Below are positions 1 to 9,764 of a DNA stretch of 19,804 nucleotides, in pieces. Below the pieces are notes generated by a model that was given only the letters and a program-made list of their open reading frames with translations, had not been told where the DNA came from and did no database searches. Source of the stretch: Tieghemiomyces parasiticus (Eukaryota > Kickxellomycota > Dimargaritomycetes > Dimargaritales > Dimargaritaceae); the NCBI GenBank assembly GCA_027575765.1, contig JANBPT010000892.1, positions 1-19,804 on the forward strand. Direction: 5' to 3'. Made by a program: the position numbers and the translations under genes. Numbering within the stretch: the first letter of the stretch is position 1; each line of letters begins with the position of its first letter.

Positions 1-682
1 ACCGAATGCGTCGCCCGCATTCTCGGTACGCAGGGCCAGAATATCCACCGCGTCCAACTACCACGGTCAGTGGCCGCTCGTATTGCTGGTACAGCCGCCC
101 CCACCACTGTCACTGATACCAACCCTGACCACGACGGCCTCTTTGAAGAGACCCTGTGTATCCTACCGTCAAGGTTCCGTAACACCGTCTTTATTAAACG
201 GGGCTCCTACATTATTGGCAATTTTGCCGGTCTAGGCGAAGGCAAAGTTGGCGGCGAGGTGCGGCACATTCTCTACCCTAAGCAGATCAAACACTTGAAA
301 GAGCGGGGATTATGGTAAGTCCATGCGGCGACGCCGCCTGCAGTTTTGTTGTTCGCGCCCTCAACTACCTACAGGGTGATGGGGCTACGCTGGGGTTTCC
401 CCTACTCGGTGTGACCAAGGGATTGAAAGAAAAGTCCAGGCTCCGTATACTAATCATGTTCCATCTCTAAATCTGCGTGTCCCAACGTTGCATGTCGCCC
501 CCAGGCCCGCCGAGATGGATCAACCCATCATTTCAGAGGTAGCGGCTACAGAGGAGCCGTCTACCGCGGCCGATAATCGAGCCAATTCAAGTGAAGACGA
601 TGACGATGACGACCTTTTTCAAAACTCCAACCGACGACACTTTGCTGACGAGAGCGAGTCTGACAGCGATTCGGATGCCTAG
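1..682 (+). CDS. EIF1AD: EIF1AD-like OB-fold RNA-binding protein (5' partial)
   Basis: Spliced CDS <1..314 and 505..682; the start lies left of the window and position 1 is a codon start. The intron (315-504) has donor GTAAGT, a TACTAAT branch site at 448-454 and acceptor CCCCCAG; the split codon restores Trp in GLWPAE. The visible part matches the S1/IF1-like OB fold of EIF1AD (Obelus): RILGTQGQNIHRV, then LPSRFRNTVFIKRG, then IKHLKERGLWP. The second exon carries an acidic linker and the LFQNSNRRHF motif, close to the LFxNxNRRxY element of the animal protein, and ends in an S/D/E-rich tail. The family is related to eIF1A and is nuclear or RNA-linked; its exact role is poorly defined. Relative to the animal protein there are about 25 extra residues between HRV and LPSRF. 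It converges on PRP38, with 188 bp between the stop codons. Confidence 0.88.
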
Positions 683-870
683 GTGTCTTTGTATCTATAC
701 CACTTAGTTGTTCAAATTGTGAAAGCCACCACAACTTAGACAACGTAGCTAGGACGCGTTCATAATTATACATAAAGTATTAAAGCTACAAGATCGACCG
801 GCTGATAAGGTTGCTATACCCATATCCTAAACACGACCAAAACAAATACACCAAATTATAAACGTAGAGA
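683..870. other. Short convergent 3' intergenic region
   Basis: AT-rich gap between the stop codons of the EIF1AD-like gene (+) and PRP38 (-). It must hold both 3' ends. ATAAAG at about 771 on the plus strand, and the reverse complement of TTATAAAC at about 856-863 on the minus strand, are weak poly(A)-signal candidates. No gene is seen. Confidence 0.5.
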
Positions 871-1641
871 CTACTCTGAATCGCTTTCTTCAGAAGTCAC
901 ACCCGGTGAACCCGTACCAGGCGACCGCAACTCCCCCAAGGGGCTTTCGTACGGCGGTATTTCCTCGTTTTCCTCTAATGTGTACCGTTTGATGAGGAAC
1001 GGCAGGGCCGTCTCGCACACGCGCTCTTCCCGCAGTAGCTGGTCGATGAACTCATCCATATGGATCACGTAGTAGTCACCCTCGAAGGCCCGGACGCGCA
1101 GCTTGCGGTAGTCGGCGTAGCACGGTTCCAGGCGCTGGTAAATCTCGGTGGCCTTGCCTGTGAGCCGAAGGTAAAAAGCTCCCAGGGCCCGGAGGTACTT
1201 GAATTCTGGGTCCCGGATGAACTCGAGGACGATATCGAATTCCGGTTGGAGCTGGAGTAGTTTGAGAGTCAGGCAGAGGAACGGCGTCGCCCGCTGGTTG
1301 CCGTACATGCCGCCGATAGAGTTCAAATGAACTGCCTTATCAACCAGGGTTTCCACTGAACATGATGGGGCGGGGCGTATGGCGGAGCAATGAGGTGGTG
1401 GTAAATGGTGAGGATAACTGGATTGCATCGTAGTTTCACCATCTGTACGCAGTGGTGCAACGGGTCCGGCTCACTCGTAGTGGGTATGATAGAGCAACGA
1501 GGCCGACTTACCTGTTAGAGCAAAGCATTCCTCTTTCCAGTAGAGAGTTTCGTATATGCGGCCCCGGGTGATCTTCTCAATTAGAAACTGAGGATTCGTC
1601 CCATGGATGGTGTGGGCGTCAACAGCCGTGCGATTAGCCAT
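871..1641 (-). CDS. PRP38: Pre-mRNA-splicing factor PRP38 (PRPF38A type)
   Basis: Two exons on the minus strand, 1641..1512 and 1355..871, give 204 aa. The intron (1511-1356) starts GTAAGT and ends TTCAG; the split codon is GTG. The ATG at 1641 opens MANRTAVDAHTIHGTNPQ, almost the universal PRP38 N-terminus. Further family blocks are RIYETLYWKEECFALT, VDKAVHLNSIGGMYGN, FLCLTLKLLQLQPE, FKYLRALGAFYLRLTG, HMDEFIDQLL and RVCETALPFLIKRY. PRP38 is a U4/U6.U5 tri-snRNP protein needed to activate the spliceosome (B complex), in the nucleus. The protein consists of the PRP38 domain plus a short acidic tail (about 25 aa ending SEESDSE). It lacks the long RS-rich C-terminus of animal PRPF38A and is nearer the yeast protein in length. 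It faces away from the oxygenase gene and probably shares a divergent promoter with it. Confidence 0.95.
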
Positions 1642-2097
1642 GCTGACCGAGGGCTAGCGAATAGGCGGAATTAGTAGATATTGTGTAATGAACGCGAGGG
1701 TGGTCAGTCAGGTAGCAGCAGGTGAGGAACGACAGCGGAGTTGACGGATTTCATTGGTCCTTGAGGCGATGAGGCCTTGGCCCTGAGGTTTCTAGGGTTA
1801 TGCCTGCGAGCCCTGGTCGTGCATTCGCCATTGAACTATTTTTTTCGTCATATAATCGAGCTACGGCATGGAGCGGTGGGTTGTGCTAACCACCTCTGGT
1901 TAAATCTCGTCTAGCCCACATTTCGCCTCCCCCCCCCTTCACTCACTGTAAATCCCAAATTTTTCGACCCCGACGGCATTGTGCGCGTTTGATTGCGCCA
2001 CTCGGCTCTACGCTCCTTGCCCTACACCTTTTTCTTCAACACGACCTTCGGTTTGTCGTTGCCCCACCCTGTCACGTTTGTCTACCAGCTACCCACC
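1642..2097. promoter_or_regulatory. Divergent promoter region PRP38 / TPA1
   Basis: This 456-bp gap separates two divergent start codons and so must hold both promoters. It contains an ATTGG (inverse CCAAT) at about 1754-1758, an AT-rich patch at about 1838-1857, and a run of nine C at 1929-1937 inside a pyrimidine-rich leader before the TPA1 start. No clear TATA box or ORF is seen. Confidence 0.45.
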
Positions 2098-3809
2098 ATG
2101 ACCGGTACCGCCGATTCCTCGACCACGCCCGCTCCGAAACGTCCCCGTCACGAGCCGGACGCGCCCGTCGCCACAGACACCGCTACATTCTGTGAGGCTT
2201 TCCATGCCTGCCACTCGATGGAGGCCGTTGTTCCAAACCCGGCTCGCCGGGCTCACGGACGGGACTCGGTCACCACCGTCGGACGTGTTCACGGGGACGG
2301 CCCCTTCAGTGTGGGCCTCCTCCCGTCGCTATTCCCCGAATCTCTGCTACGGCAGGCCCGCCAAGAACTGGGCACACTGGCCATGGTTCACAAATCCAAC
2401 GACCTGTACGAGTTCTATCAGAGTCCCGACTTAGGATCGGCGGCTGAAGCTCTAAGTTTGCCAGCGTTGATTCAACTCCGCGATACGATATATTCACCCG
2501 AGTTTGCCTCGACGATGCACGACCTTACCGGGATCGAGCTTCACCCGCGCACCGTCGACCTGTCCGCCCATCGGTACCCACCCGGTGGCTACTTGCTCTG
2601 CCACGACGATGACATCCGCCGAGGAAAGGAAGGGCGGCGGCTCGCGTTTATCATCTACTTGGTGTCTGAGGACTGGTCTGCAGCGGATGGTGGGGCGCTC
2701 GATTTATTCGATAAGTAAGTCACAAAATTTAGTAGGCCTTCCATTTTGCTACCGCCCGGATCAAGGTCGCTAGTTTATGTTGACGTCTGTAAGCAGGGCC
2801 CGTTTAAACTCCGACTGTGGCTTTCTCCCTTACACGCACTCACCCAACACCCCCTTTTTCCCCCTGTTATAATAACCTACTGGTACTTCATTGCAGGGAT
2901 CGGCACGGTCAGCCTGTGGAAGCCGTGACCTCCATTCTACCGCAGTGGAACACGTTCGTCTTTTTCGAGGTGGGCACCACTTCGTTTCACCAGGTGGCCG
3001 AGGTCCTGGGCACACGCACACGGGTTTCGATTTCCGGCTGGTTCCACGGGCCTATCCCCACGTCTGACGACAGCCCCTCGGACCACACCTTAGTTCCGCG
3101 GCCGTTGGTCCCAACCACCTACCCACTCGACCAGTTCATCACAACTGAGTACCTCACGCCGGGCGGGATGGCCCGTATCAACCAGGTCTTCCTCGACCAG
3201 TCTAGCATCGAGTTGCAAGGATTTTTACTGCCCGCTGTCTACGACACAATTACCGCGGCGTTGTGCGCCGCGCCCTGGATCGATCGTACCACCGGCCCGG
3301 CCAACGCCATGCGGTACCGGCGGCACCTACTCGCTGAAGGGGACGAGGAATCGGAAGTGGACGCTTCCTTGGCCACCGGGGCCGTGCTGCTATCCCACCT
3401 CCAGCGCCTCTTTGCTTCTGTGATGTTTGCCGAGCTCCTTGCCCGATTCACCAACCTGGACGCCCTCGCCGAGTGTACGTCCGAATGGCGCTCGTTTAGT
3501 CCCGGTGACTACACTCTTCTCAATGATCTCTGCCTCGAACCAGAGGGCCTCGATGTGATTCTCTCGTGTCCGCAGCCGCTGGTCCGGTCGAGTGAGGCTA
3601 CGCCGCCCCCGTTTGAGTGGGACGAGACCTGGCAGGGGGCCATGCATTATATCGCTGATCAGGAGACGTTGCTGACCCTGTGGCCTAAATCCAACACGCT
3701 TTCGATCGTGTTCCGCGATACCGGAACCCTGCGATTTGTCAAGTACCTCAACCACCGTGCCCAGGGCACCCGTACAGAACTATCGGTTACGTTCTATGAG
3801 CGCCCATAG
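2098..3809 (+). CDS. TPA1: 2-oxoglutarate/Fe(II) prolyl hydroxylase, TPA1/OGFOD1 (Ofd1) family
   Basis: Two exons, 2098..2714 and 2897..3809, give 509 aa. The intron (2715-2896) has donor GTAAGT and acceptor TTGCAG and restores the reading FDKDRHGQPVEA. The start is the first in-frame ATG, in CCACCATGA context; the frame runs further upstream without an ATG. The N-terminal oxygenase domain shows the metal triad H169-x-D171 (in LLCHDDD) and H237 (in SFHQVAEV). R248, 11 residues later (in RTRVSISGW), is the expected 2-oxoglutarate anchor. The remaining 240 or so residues correspond to the degenerate double-stranded beta-helix C-terminal domain of the family, ending RFVKYLNHRAQG then ELSVTFYERP. 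Family members hydroxylate a prolyl residue of ribosomal protein uS12 and affect translation termination; S. pombe Ofd1 also controls oxygen-dependent turnover of the SREBP Sre1. Which role applies here is not visible. Confidence 0.93.
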
Positions 3810-4203
3810 GGATGCAGACGTATTCAGGTCGGTCATGGGTGTCTTGGGATGATTTGCATTAACTAATGATTATAATGCTTGACGCGCCCAACTTTAGCGA
3901 TAAATTTATATTGACCTAAACCAGTAGGTAGAATTGTCTGGCGGAGGTGGTTACGCGTAGATAGGCATCGAACAATCGCTCCACTCCTGTAGTGGACCGC
4001 CGGTTTGAGCCAGGGTGTGGGCACTATTTAGCTAACCTTTGGTGCCCGGGTAGGGCCCGAGATCCCCCCCCCTAGACCGCATCCCCGCCCATTTACCTCA
4101 TCACAACCTCGCTCGCTTCCTTCCCAACCTGTCCAAAGCACCACGCTTTGTCTCTTCCAACTCGCCCGTACCTGCCCACATTCCCAACGATTTTCTCGCA
4201 ACC
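3810..4203. promoter_or_regulatory. TPA1 3' region and TBCB promoter/leader
   Basis: Non-coding gap of 394 bp. The left part is AT-rich (GATAAATTTATATT near 3899-3912 may serve in 3'-end formation). The right part is pyrimidine-rich and contains nine C in a row at 4064-4072, then a CT-rich leader up to ACCATG at 4201-4206. No TATA box stands out. Confidence 0.4.
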
Positions 4204-5652
4204 ATGTCGATTGTTACCGTCTGGGTTGCTAGTGCCGACACTGAGTCGGAGCGCCGGTTCGACCGGGGCATGACCCTTGATGAGCTCAAAGTGAGTTTGA
4301 CACACTGAACTCCTCAAAGCTAACTGGGCCAATATTCCCTACATGAAAAGCAGCCCTTACCCTTGCCGGTGGGCCAGCCTTACCTTCGTAACGCTCGCTC
4401 ACAACCGAACCTGAATCACGCGTCCCCTGCCTTTTTCACCCTCTCTGTCCCTCTCTCCCTCCAGACTCGACTCGAGCCCATAACCGGCATTCCCGCCGAT
4501 GCCCAGGTCCTCACTCTACACCAGGGCGAGGCCCTGCTGGCCAATATGAGCGGCGGACCGGACGTGCTACTTGGATTTTACCCCGTGGCTGACTTTTGCA
4601 CCATTCGGGTAGGTGCTATACAGACTTTATTTTGTTTCCCGATAACCGGCCAAGAAACCAGATTCGACCACGGAGTATCAAATTGGCAGAGCTCTGGCCA
4701 AAGTTTCCCAACCCCCCCAGTCACTAACGCTCCATCCCTCTACTTACTCCATGCCTTATCCGCTGGAAATCACTCGATATAGGTCGCCAGCTCGGACCGT
4801 GCGATTCGACCCAACCAGTACACCGACGTCTCGCAGGTTGAGAAATTCGAACTCGAAGACAAGCAGTACGATAGTTTGACCGGTACGTGTTCGGGTACTT
4901 TTGAGCTGACACCATGGTGCTTTGAACGCCATTATGACCGGCAACAACTGGTCTAACATCCCTAATACCACCTGACCTTCTATTGAATACCTTCCTATTG
5001 GCGATGGACAGACAGCGTGAGGGCGTTCAAGCGGGCCCACAAGATTGGTCGGTTTTCTGAAGAGCACAAGGAGGCCGAGAAGCTGGCCGAAAATAAGTTC
5101 GAAGCGGAGGCCAAAGTACTAAGCCTCGGCGCTCGCTGTCAAGTAAAGCTGAGCGACGAGGGTCTAGCCAAAAACGGCACCGTGCGTTACATTGGTAAGT
5201 ACCAAAATGAAGGGTTGGTGGTTACTGACGACATGTGTGGTAGATCTCATGCGGTGGCTAACTGGACTTGATAACTGCATCCTTTAACCCTGATGACAGG
5301 CAAAACAAAATTTGCGCCGGGATTCTGGGTGGGCGTGGAATATGATGAGCCCCTGGGCAAGAACGACGGCAGGTAGGTTTCTCAAGCGGTAGCTGTAGTG
5401 AATGAAGAGGCATACCTTCCATTTTTGGATGCCTGCTGGGTGAATCCAATAATACCGGACGCTCAGCTCAACTGACGTAATGTATTATGTCCGCCCTTGT
5501 CCTTACCGTCACCCTACGGCGATTTTAATAGTATCGACGGTGAGCAATACTTCACCTGCGCATCTAAACACGGGGCTTTCGTGCGACCCGACAAGGTCAC
5601 CCTGGGCGACTTTAAGGACGACATTGACTGGGACAATCTAGATGAGATGTAA
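4204..5652 (+). CDS. TBCB: Tubulin folding cofactor B (Alf1/Alp11)
   Basis: Six exons: 4204..4290, 4465..4608, 4783..4882, 5012..5194, 5300..5372 and 5532..5652, giving 235 aa. Donors are GTGAGT, GTAGGT, GTACGT, GTAAGT and GTAGGT, and every junction keeps the frame. Residues 1 to about 80 form a ubiquitin-like domain ([27 protein letters not shown]). Then comes a linker with [10 protein letters not shown] and a charged helix ([18 protein letters not shown]). A C-terminal CAP-Gly domain spans about 150-215, with the diagnostic GKNDG at 191-195 and [10 protein letters not shown] before it. TBCB handles alpha-tubulin after the CCT chaperonin and acts with TBCE in alpha/beta-tubulin assembly and disassembly in the cytoplasm. 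The protein ends in DEM, the DEI/M-type C-terminus known for TBCB. Length is normal for the family. A poly(A) signal follows at 5708. Confidence 0.95.
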
Positions 5653-5707
5653 GCCACACCCTTGGTTATATCTAACCGCTGGTCTGCCCCGGGTAGAGAC
5701 GGGCCAC

Positions 5708-5713
5708 AATAAA
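5708..5713 (+). terminator. AATAAA poly(A) signal of TBCB
   Basis: A canonical AATAAA lies 56 nt after the TBCB stop codon, with no other gene between them. Position and strand fit the 3' end of this transcript. Confidence 0.6.
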
Positions 5714-6070
5714 GCTTGATATCGGCCGAATTGTTCATGTTGGCAGGTAGCCTAAACATGGCCAGGCCTTTCCCCTAGCGCGGTATTAGTCAAGGTTGGC
5801 TTGAAAGCTAGTGATATGTGCAATGCAAAAAATAGCGATGGCTGCGGCAGGACCTTCAATTAGCCCTTTCAGGCCACCTTGGCACGATTGTAGGCTTCAG
5901 ACGAGAGAAGCATGCCTTGGACCACTGGCTCATTACCCATGCTTACCACTTTCTGGCCTTGGTAAATCAATCTGCCACTCATCCTCACCACTCTTCCCAA
6001 CCAACTCTGCTGGCGGCTACGTTGACTATCTTTTGTACACTTTATATCCCCCCATTCCTCAAAGTCTACC
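5714..6070 (+). promoter_or_regulatory. Promoter and leader region of TFB5
   Basis: Non-coding gap between the TBCB poly(A) signal and the TFB5 start. The last 120 bp are pyrimidine-rich, with a TATA-like TTTATAT at about 6041-6047 only 25 bp before the ATG. That is too close for a TATA box unless the leader is very short. No gene is seen. Confidence 0.35.
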
Positions 6071-6280
6071 ATGGTACAGGCCAGTAAGGGCGTTCTCATT
6101 GAGTGCGACATTATCGCCAAGCAGGTGATTCTGAATCTGAATCAGACCCACAATTTCATCGTCGCGGACCTCGATGACACTCATCTCTTTATTAAGGCGG
6201 ACTACGCCCGGATGCTGCAGTCGGAGCTCGACAGAATCATCAACGAGAACACGTACACCGTCGGCGAAGTGAAGCCATAG
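6071..6280 (+). CDS. TFB5: TFIIH core subunit TFB5 (GTF2H5/TTDA)
   Basis: Intronless 69-aa ORF with start context CTACCATGG. The sequence covers the whole small TFB5 family (about 70 aa in yeast and human). It begins MVQASKGVLIECDIIAKQ, continues FIVADLDDTHLFIKAD and ends in a helix (ARMLQSELDRIINENTY). TFB5 binds the TFB2/p52 subunit and stabilises the TFIIH core; it is needed for nucleotide excision repair and supports transcription initiation. The DLDDTHLF block and the GVLIECD start are the diagnostic parts. It lies between TBCB and the cyclophilin on the same strand, with its own leader. Confidence 0.95.
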   Translation: MVQASKGVLIECDIIAKQVILNLNQTHNFIVADLDDTHLFIKADYARMLQSELDRIINENTYTVGEVKP

Positions 6281-6578
6281 GGCCCCACGGAGGGACCCGA
6301 CATTCACACTCAACATTTTAGTCGGCAGTTTAGCCACGCCGGCCTCTGGCTCTGGACCTGGACATTTCAGCCCAGCATCACGTACACGAATCCTCATTTA
6401 TGCTCCCGCTTCCGTCAAGTACTTTCCCACTCTATGGCATTTCGAGCCCAATTCGTTCACTTTCTTTCTCCATTGTAAACCACATTCACTAAAGCCCCGC
6501 ATCCATCTCCTACAACCTATACAAATTACGAAGACTGCTGCTTAGTCCTACCTAACGACTTAACTGCGAGCGAGCGAC
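6281..6578 (+). promoter_or_regulatory. TFB5 3' region and PPIL3 promoter/leader
   Basis: Non-coding stretch of 298 bp that becomes strongly C/T-rich from about 6400. ATTTATG near 6395 may lie in the TFB5 3' end. No TATA box or extra gene is seen. Confidence 0.35.
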
Positions 6579-8077
6579 ATGGTAAGGGACACTAATACTG
6601 ATCGAGTATCCTAACGACATGCCTAACCAGCGAAACCTACGTGCCTTCCAAGCTGTCTAACTTTCCTAACTCACCCAACTTATACTGCCTTCACACTCCC
6701 CACCGCTCTCTATATCAGTCCGTCACACTACATACCGATTTGGGCGACCTCAAAATTGAGGTTTTCTGCGAGGCAGTCCCCAAGGCAGCAGAGGTAGGTG
6801 TGATTATGCTGGATTGCTTATTTCTATTTAAATCAGTACCCGTTATCCTCGAACCGAAGTATGCTTTTATCACCCTGCCTAATTGATGTCATACATGATC
6901 CGCGTACCTGCCCCACTAATACAATAGAACTTTCTTGCCCTCTGCGCCAGTGGATACTACGATGGATGCAAATTTCACCGGTAAGAGGACATCAGCATCA
7001 GCGGACGTCGTGCTGGGTGAGACCTTGGTGGGGGGTTGCCTCCCATCGCCTTCGTTGGCCCAATTCCTCGAAGCTGGGACGCTACCTGTGTCCATGAAAT
7101 GGGCACAGAATGCCTCGCATATGCGCTCTACTACCCTCGAAGGCCCACCGCCTTAACGTTACTGCCTCGGCTCTGCACTCGCCCCTTGCCTGATATCATC
7201 CAAATATTCCTTCACGTTAGCAATATCAAAGGCTTCATGGTCCAGGTAAGTTCGCCGCCGTGGTGGCCCCAGTCACATGCACAGCCTACAATGATCAACA
7301 CCCGACCCGGGGGAGCCGGCCTCGCTTTCAAGGATGAAGAAACGGGGGTTGTGCGTTGCCCACCCAGCTATTTTCCGCTTTATTTAATACGCTACCATTG
7401 TGCTCCATTCACCAAAAACAATACCAGACTGGTGACCCGGCCGGTACAGGCAAAGGCGGCAACTCCATCTGGGGCCAGAAGTTCGAGGACGAGATCCGCG
7501 CGTCGCTCAAGGTAAATCTATTGCCAGATTTCAAGTTCGAATGACCACGCGCCCTTCCATAATCACGGGGTTACTCCTTCCAACAGGCTGTCTAAGCTCA
7601 CTAAACCTTGATGCCATATCCACCAATCTGTACAGCATAACGCCCGCGGGATCGTGAGTATGGCCAACTCGGGGCCAGACACCAACGGCTCGCAGTTCTT
7701 TATTACCTACGCCAAACAGCCCCACCTCGACACCAAGTATACGATCATTGGAAAGTAAGTGTCACGCGCAGTTCACCCACTGTTGGCTTTCTACACCAGG
7801 TGGTTTCGAATGCCGATTCGGAAGCGCCTTGGAGACTCGTCAGCAGCTATGGGCCGGTGCACCTTGCCTTTGTCTTTGCAGCGATTGTAATCCCTCCACG
7901 TTCCTGCCCGTCCTATTCAAACCTCCTTCTCGTCCCTTTCTGCACATTAGGGTGATTCACGGTGCCGACACCACACTTGATTCCCTGGAGAAGCTACCGG
8001 TGGACGAAAAGAACCGGCCGACGCAGGAAGTGCGAATCCGCCAGGTGACCATCCATGCCAATCCGCTAGCTGACTGA
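6579..8077 (+). CDS. PPIL3: Peptidyl-prolyl cis-trans isomerase, PPIL3-type cyclophilin
   Basis: Seven coding exons: 6579..6581, 6719..6793, 6928..6980, 7221..7245, 7428..7511, 7636..7754 and 7951..8077. The product has 161 aa, the same length as human PPIL3. The first coding exon is only the ATG; splicing gives [19 protein letters not shown]. The single cyclophilin domain keeps the catalytic set: R44 and F49-M50-x-Q52 (in [11 protein letters not shown]), A90, Q100 and F102 (in [14 protein letters not shown]). The residue equivalent to cyclophilin A W121 is H110 (KQPHLDTKY), and H126 is Y115, both as in PPIL3; weak cyclosporin binding is therefore expected. The family is nuclear and found with spliceosomes. 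Introns are 124-240 nt with GTAAGG, GTAGGT, GTAAGA, GTAAGT, GTAAAT and GTAAGT donors. The start rests on the splice model, since the frame upstream of exon 2 has no ATG. Confidence 0.94.
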
Positions 8078-8390
8078 GATGGGCTTCATGATGCCCTAGC
8101 AGCCGGTTTTCTCGATCACACTCTCGTTGGTACCCTCTAAATGGTGCTGCAAATTGCGTTAGGAAGATGGAGGTATGCACTGCTATAATGATATTTACTG
8201 CCGCGCCCATCGACTTGCCGGAGTTTTGATGCTTACGGCCCGAAAAGGAGCGATCTGTGCTCACTTGACCTAATAGATCTTTCATGTTCACCAGAAGCTT
8301 TACGCGATACGTAATTTCTGACTACAGAGACTGACGGAGGCCTCAATTGGGCGGGTGTGATCCGGCGGCCCCGCTGGACATATCCATTGC

Positions 8391-8564
8391 GGTAGGAAAT
8401 AGTTCACTTTATGGGTACCCTGTTGATACTGCTTAAGCTGGTGATTCGCAGGAAATAGTGCCCGACTATTCATCCGCATTCCTCTTGCTACCAGACGCTC
8501 AAAATCTGACTACTTTATCATCATTTTTGTGCAATAGCTGACACCGAGTTGACTATTTCCTACC
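8391..8564. repeat. 13-bp inverted repeat plus third copy of its core
   Basis: GGTAGGAAATAGT at 8391-8403 is matched exactly by its reverse complement at 8552-8564. The core AGGAAATAGT occurs once more in direct orientation at 8450-8459. Three copies of a 10-mer in 174 bp is not expected by chance. No flanking target-site duplication was found. The copies may be binding sites of a regulator or the ends of a small decayed element. Confidence 0.6.
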
Positions 8565-8881
8565 ATCCTTACTAATTAAAATACTCGAGACTTGCAAGAA
8601 AAATATGGTGGACTCTGGGCACTGAAGTGCAACATGAAATTCTGCATGCGGGCCACCAAATGATTAAATAAAAAATACACCACCGAAATTTGAACTCCTC
8701 CACTTGTCGGCATCCAAAAGCCGTCGTCCTCAAAAATACTGCAAGCCACGGCGACGCCTTGCACGAACGACCGCAACCCCTTTAGCACCGAGGATTAGCC
8801 AAACCAAATGGCTCACAAAAACCTTTTATGACTAACCACCGCCCACCAGACCAAGACCCAACCCCTCACACATTTCTCGGC

Positions 8882-8890
8882 TATATATAA
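8882..8890 (+). promoter_or_regulatory. TATA box without an assigned gene
   Basis: TATATATAA follows an A/C-rich region and is the clearest TATA-like element in the window's intergenic DNA. A start site would be expected near 8910-8920. The ATG at 8911 meets a stop after two codons, so no protein-coding target is obvious. It may drive a non-coding RNA or be fortuitous. Confidence 0.3.
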
Positions 8891-9764
8891 GCCAACGAAC
8901 CCAACGACTCATGGTATAGCGCACTTTCACTTTCATCCAAACTCACGCCGATCGCAATAAACCACTCCTCGGGGGTGGGAGAGGCTTAGAATACTACTCC
9001 CAACGAATTGACGCCAAACTGCAGGGGATCTTCAATAGCAATCAGTGCTATCCAACCGAATACAAAATACGCCAGTGGCTTTTAAGTGCTCTTTTTAAGT
9101 AATACCGTAGGTATTGCACCAAGTGGAAATAACAAAAATTACGATCTGTACAAGAGTGGGCTGGATACTTAAAAGCGGTGGAGAGCAAAGGAGAGGGAGA
9201 GGTTGGCTTGGCAATTTGTTCAATATCGTCATCCTTGGTCTCGCGACCCTGGGGTACTGACGCTAAATACGGTTCAGCATGCCGCACTTGGTAAATGTGA
9301 ACTAGGTATAGACTAAAGCATCAGCCATGGACAGAGCGGGGAGGTAGACCCGCAGACTATATCGCAAAGAAAGGCCGAGTTGATAGGCAGGTTATACTAG
9401 CCGGCAGGCTGCAACTGGTATTGCAATGCTGTTTCAATAAGGTTTTATTTTAGTACCTCCCAGTTTCACATGCATGGATATGTAGTTATCTCCAAGTTTC
9501 GACTAGTATACCTCGCATTTTTGGCTACTTCGGGCTCGCATCTTTTTCACCTCTCCCCACAGAGCCTATCCTTTCTGGTAGCGTGGCCGCTTATCAGGGC
9601 CCTCGCTACCTTCTTTCTGCTCTCGTTGGCCCATCTGCACATGTTTTACACTACCTTGGTTTCTAGGACATTGCGAGCATCCTTTCTTTCTCATTCGACC
9701 TCCTCGCCAATCTTATCATCTCCTCGCCACTTCTGCGCCCCCCATTAACCCACCAATTCGCACC

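Larger units (their letters stand above)
8078..9764. other. Largest intergenic region, no convincing gene
   Basis: This 1.7-kb gap lies between PPIL3 and IWS1. It holds a repeated motif with inverted copies (8391-8564), an A/C-rich stretch leading to a TATA element at 8882, an open frame of 60 codons without a usable ATG (8920-9102), a small hairpin (9099-9117) and a 10-bp inverted repeat (9078-9087 and 9167-9176). From about 9530 it turns into the pyrimidine-rich leader of IWS1. The ATG-initiated 92-codon frame at 9470-9748 ends just before the IWS1 start; its composition (H, S, L, F) is what a CT-rich leader gives. No transposase, LTR or RNA gene was recognised. Confidence 0.5.

Noticed and set aside
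8576..8788. 70-codon minus-strand frame near the orphan TATA
   Set aside because: No ATG at the reported start, no motif, and it overlaps A/C-rich promoter-like DNA.
8391..9176. Possible LTR or DNA transposon, given inverted repeats, TATA and nearby AATAAA
   Set aside because: No target-site duplication, no paired LTR, no primer-binding site and no transposase or polymerase coding sequence in the window.
9470..9748. 92-codon frame just before the IWS1 start
   Set aside because: It lies in the CT-rich leader; the H/S/L/F-rich composition follows from pyrimidine bias, and CACCATG at 9762-9767 gives the conserved-family gene.
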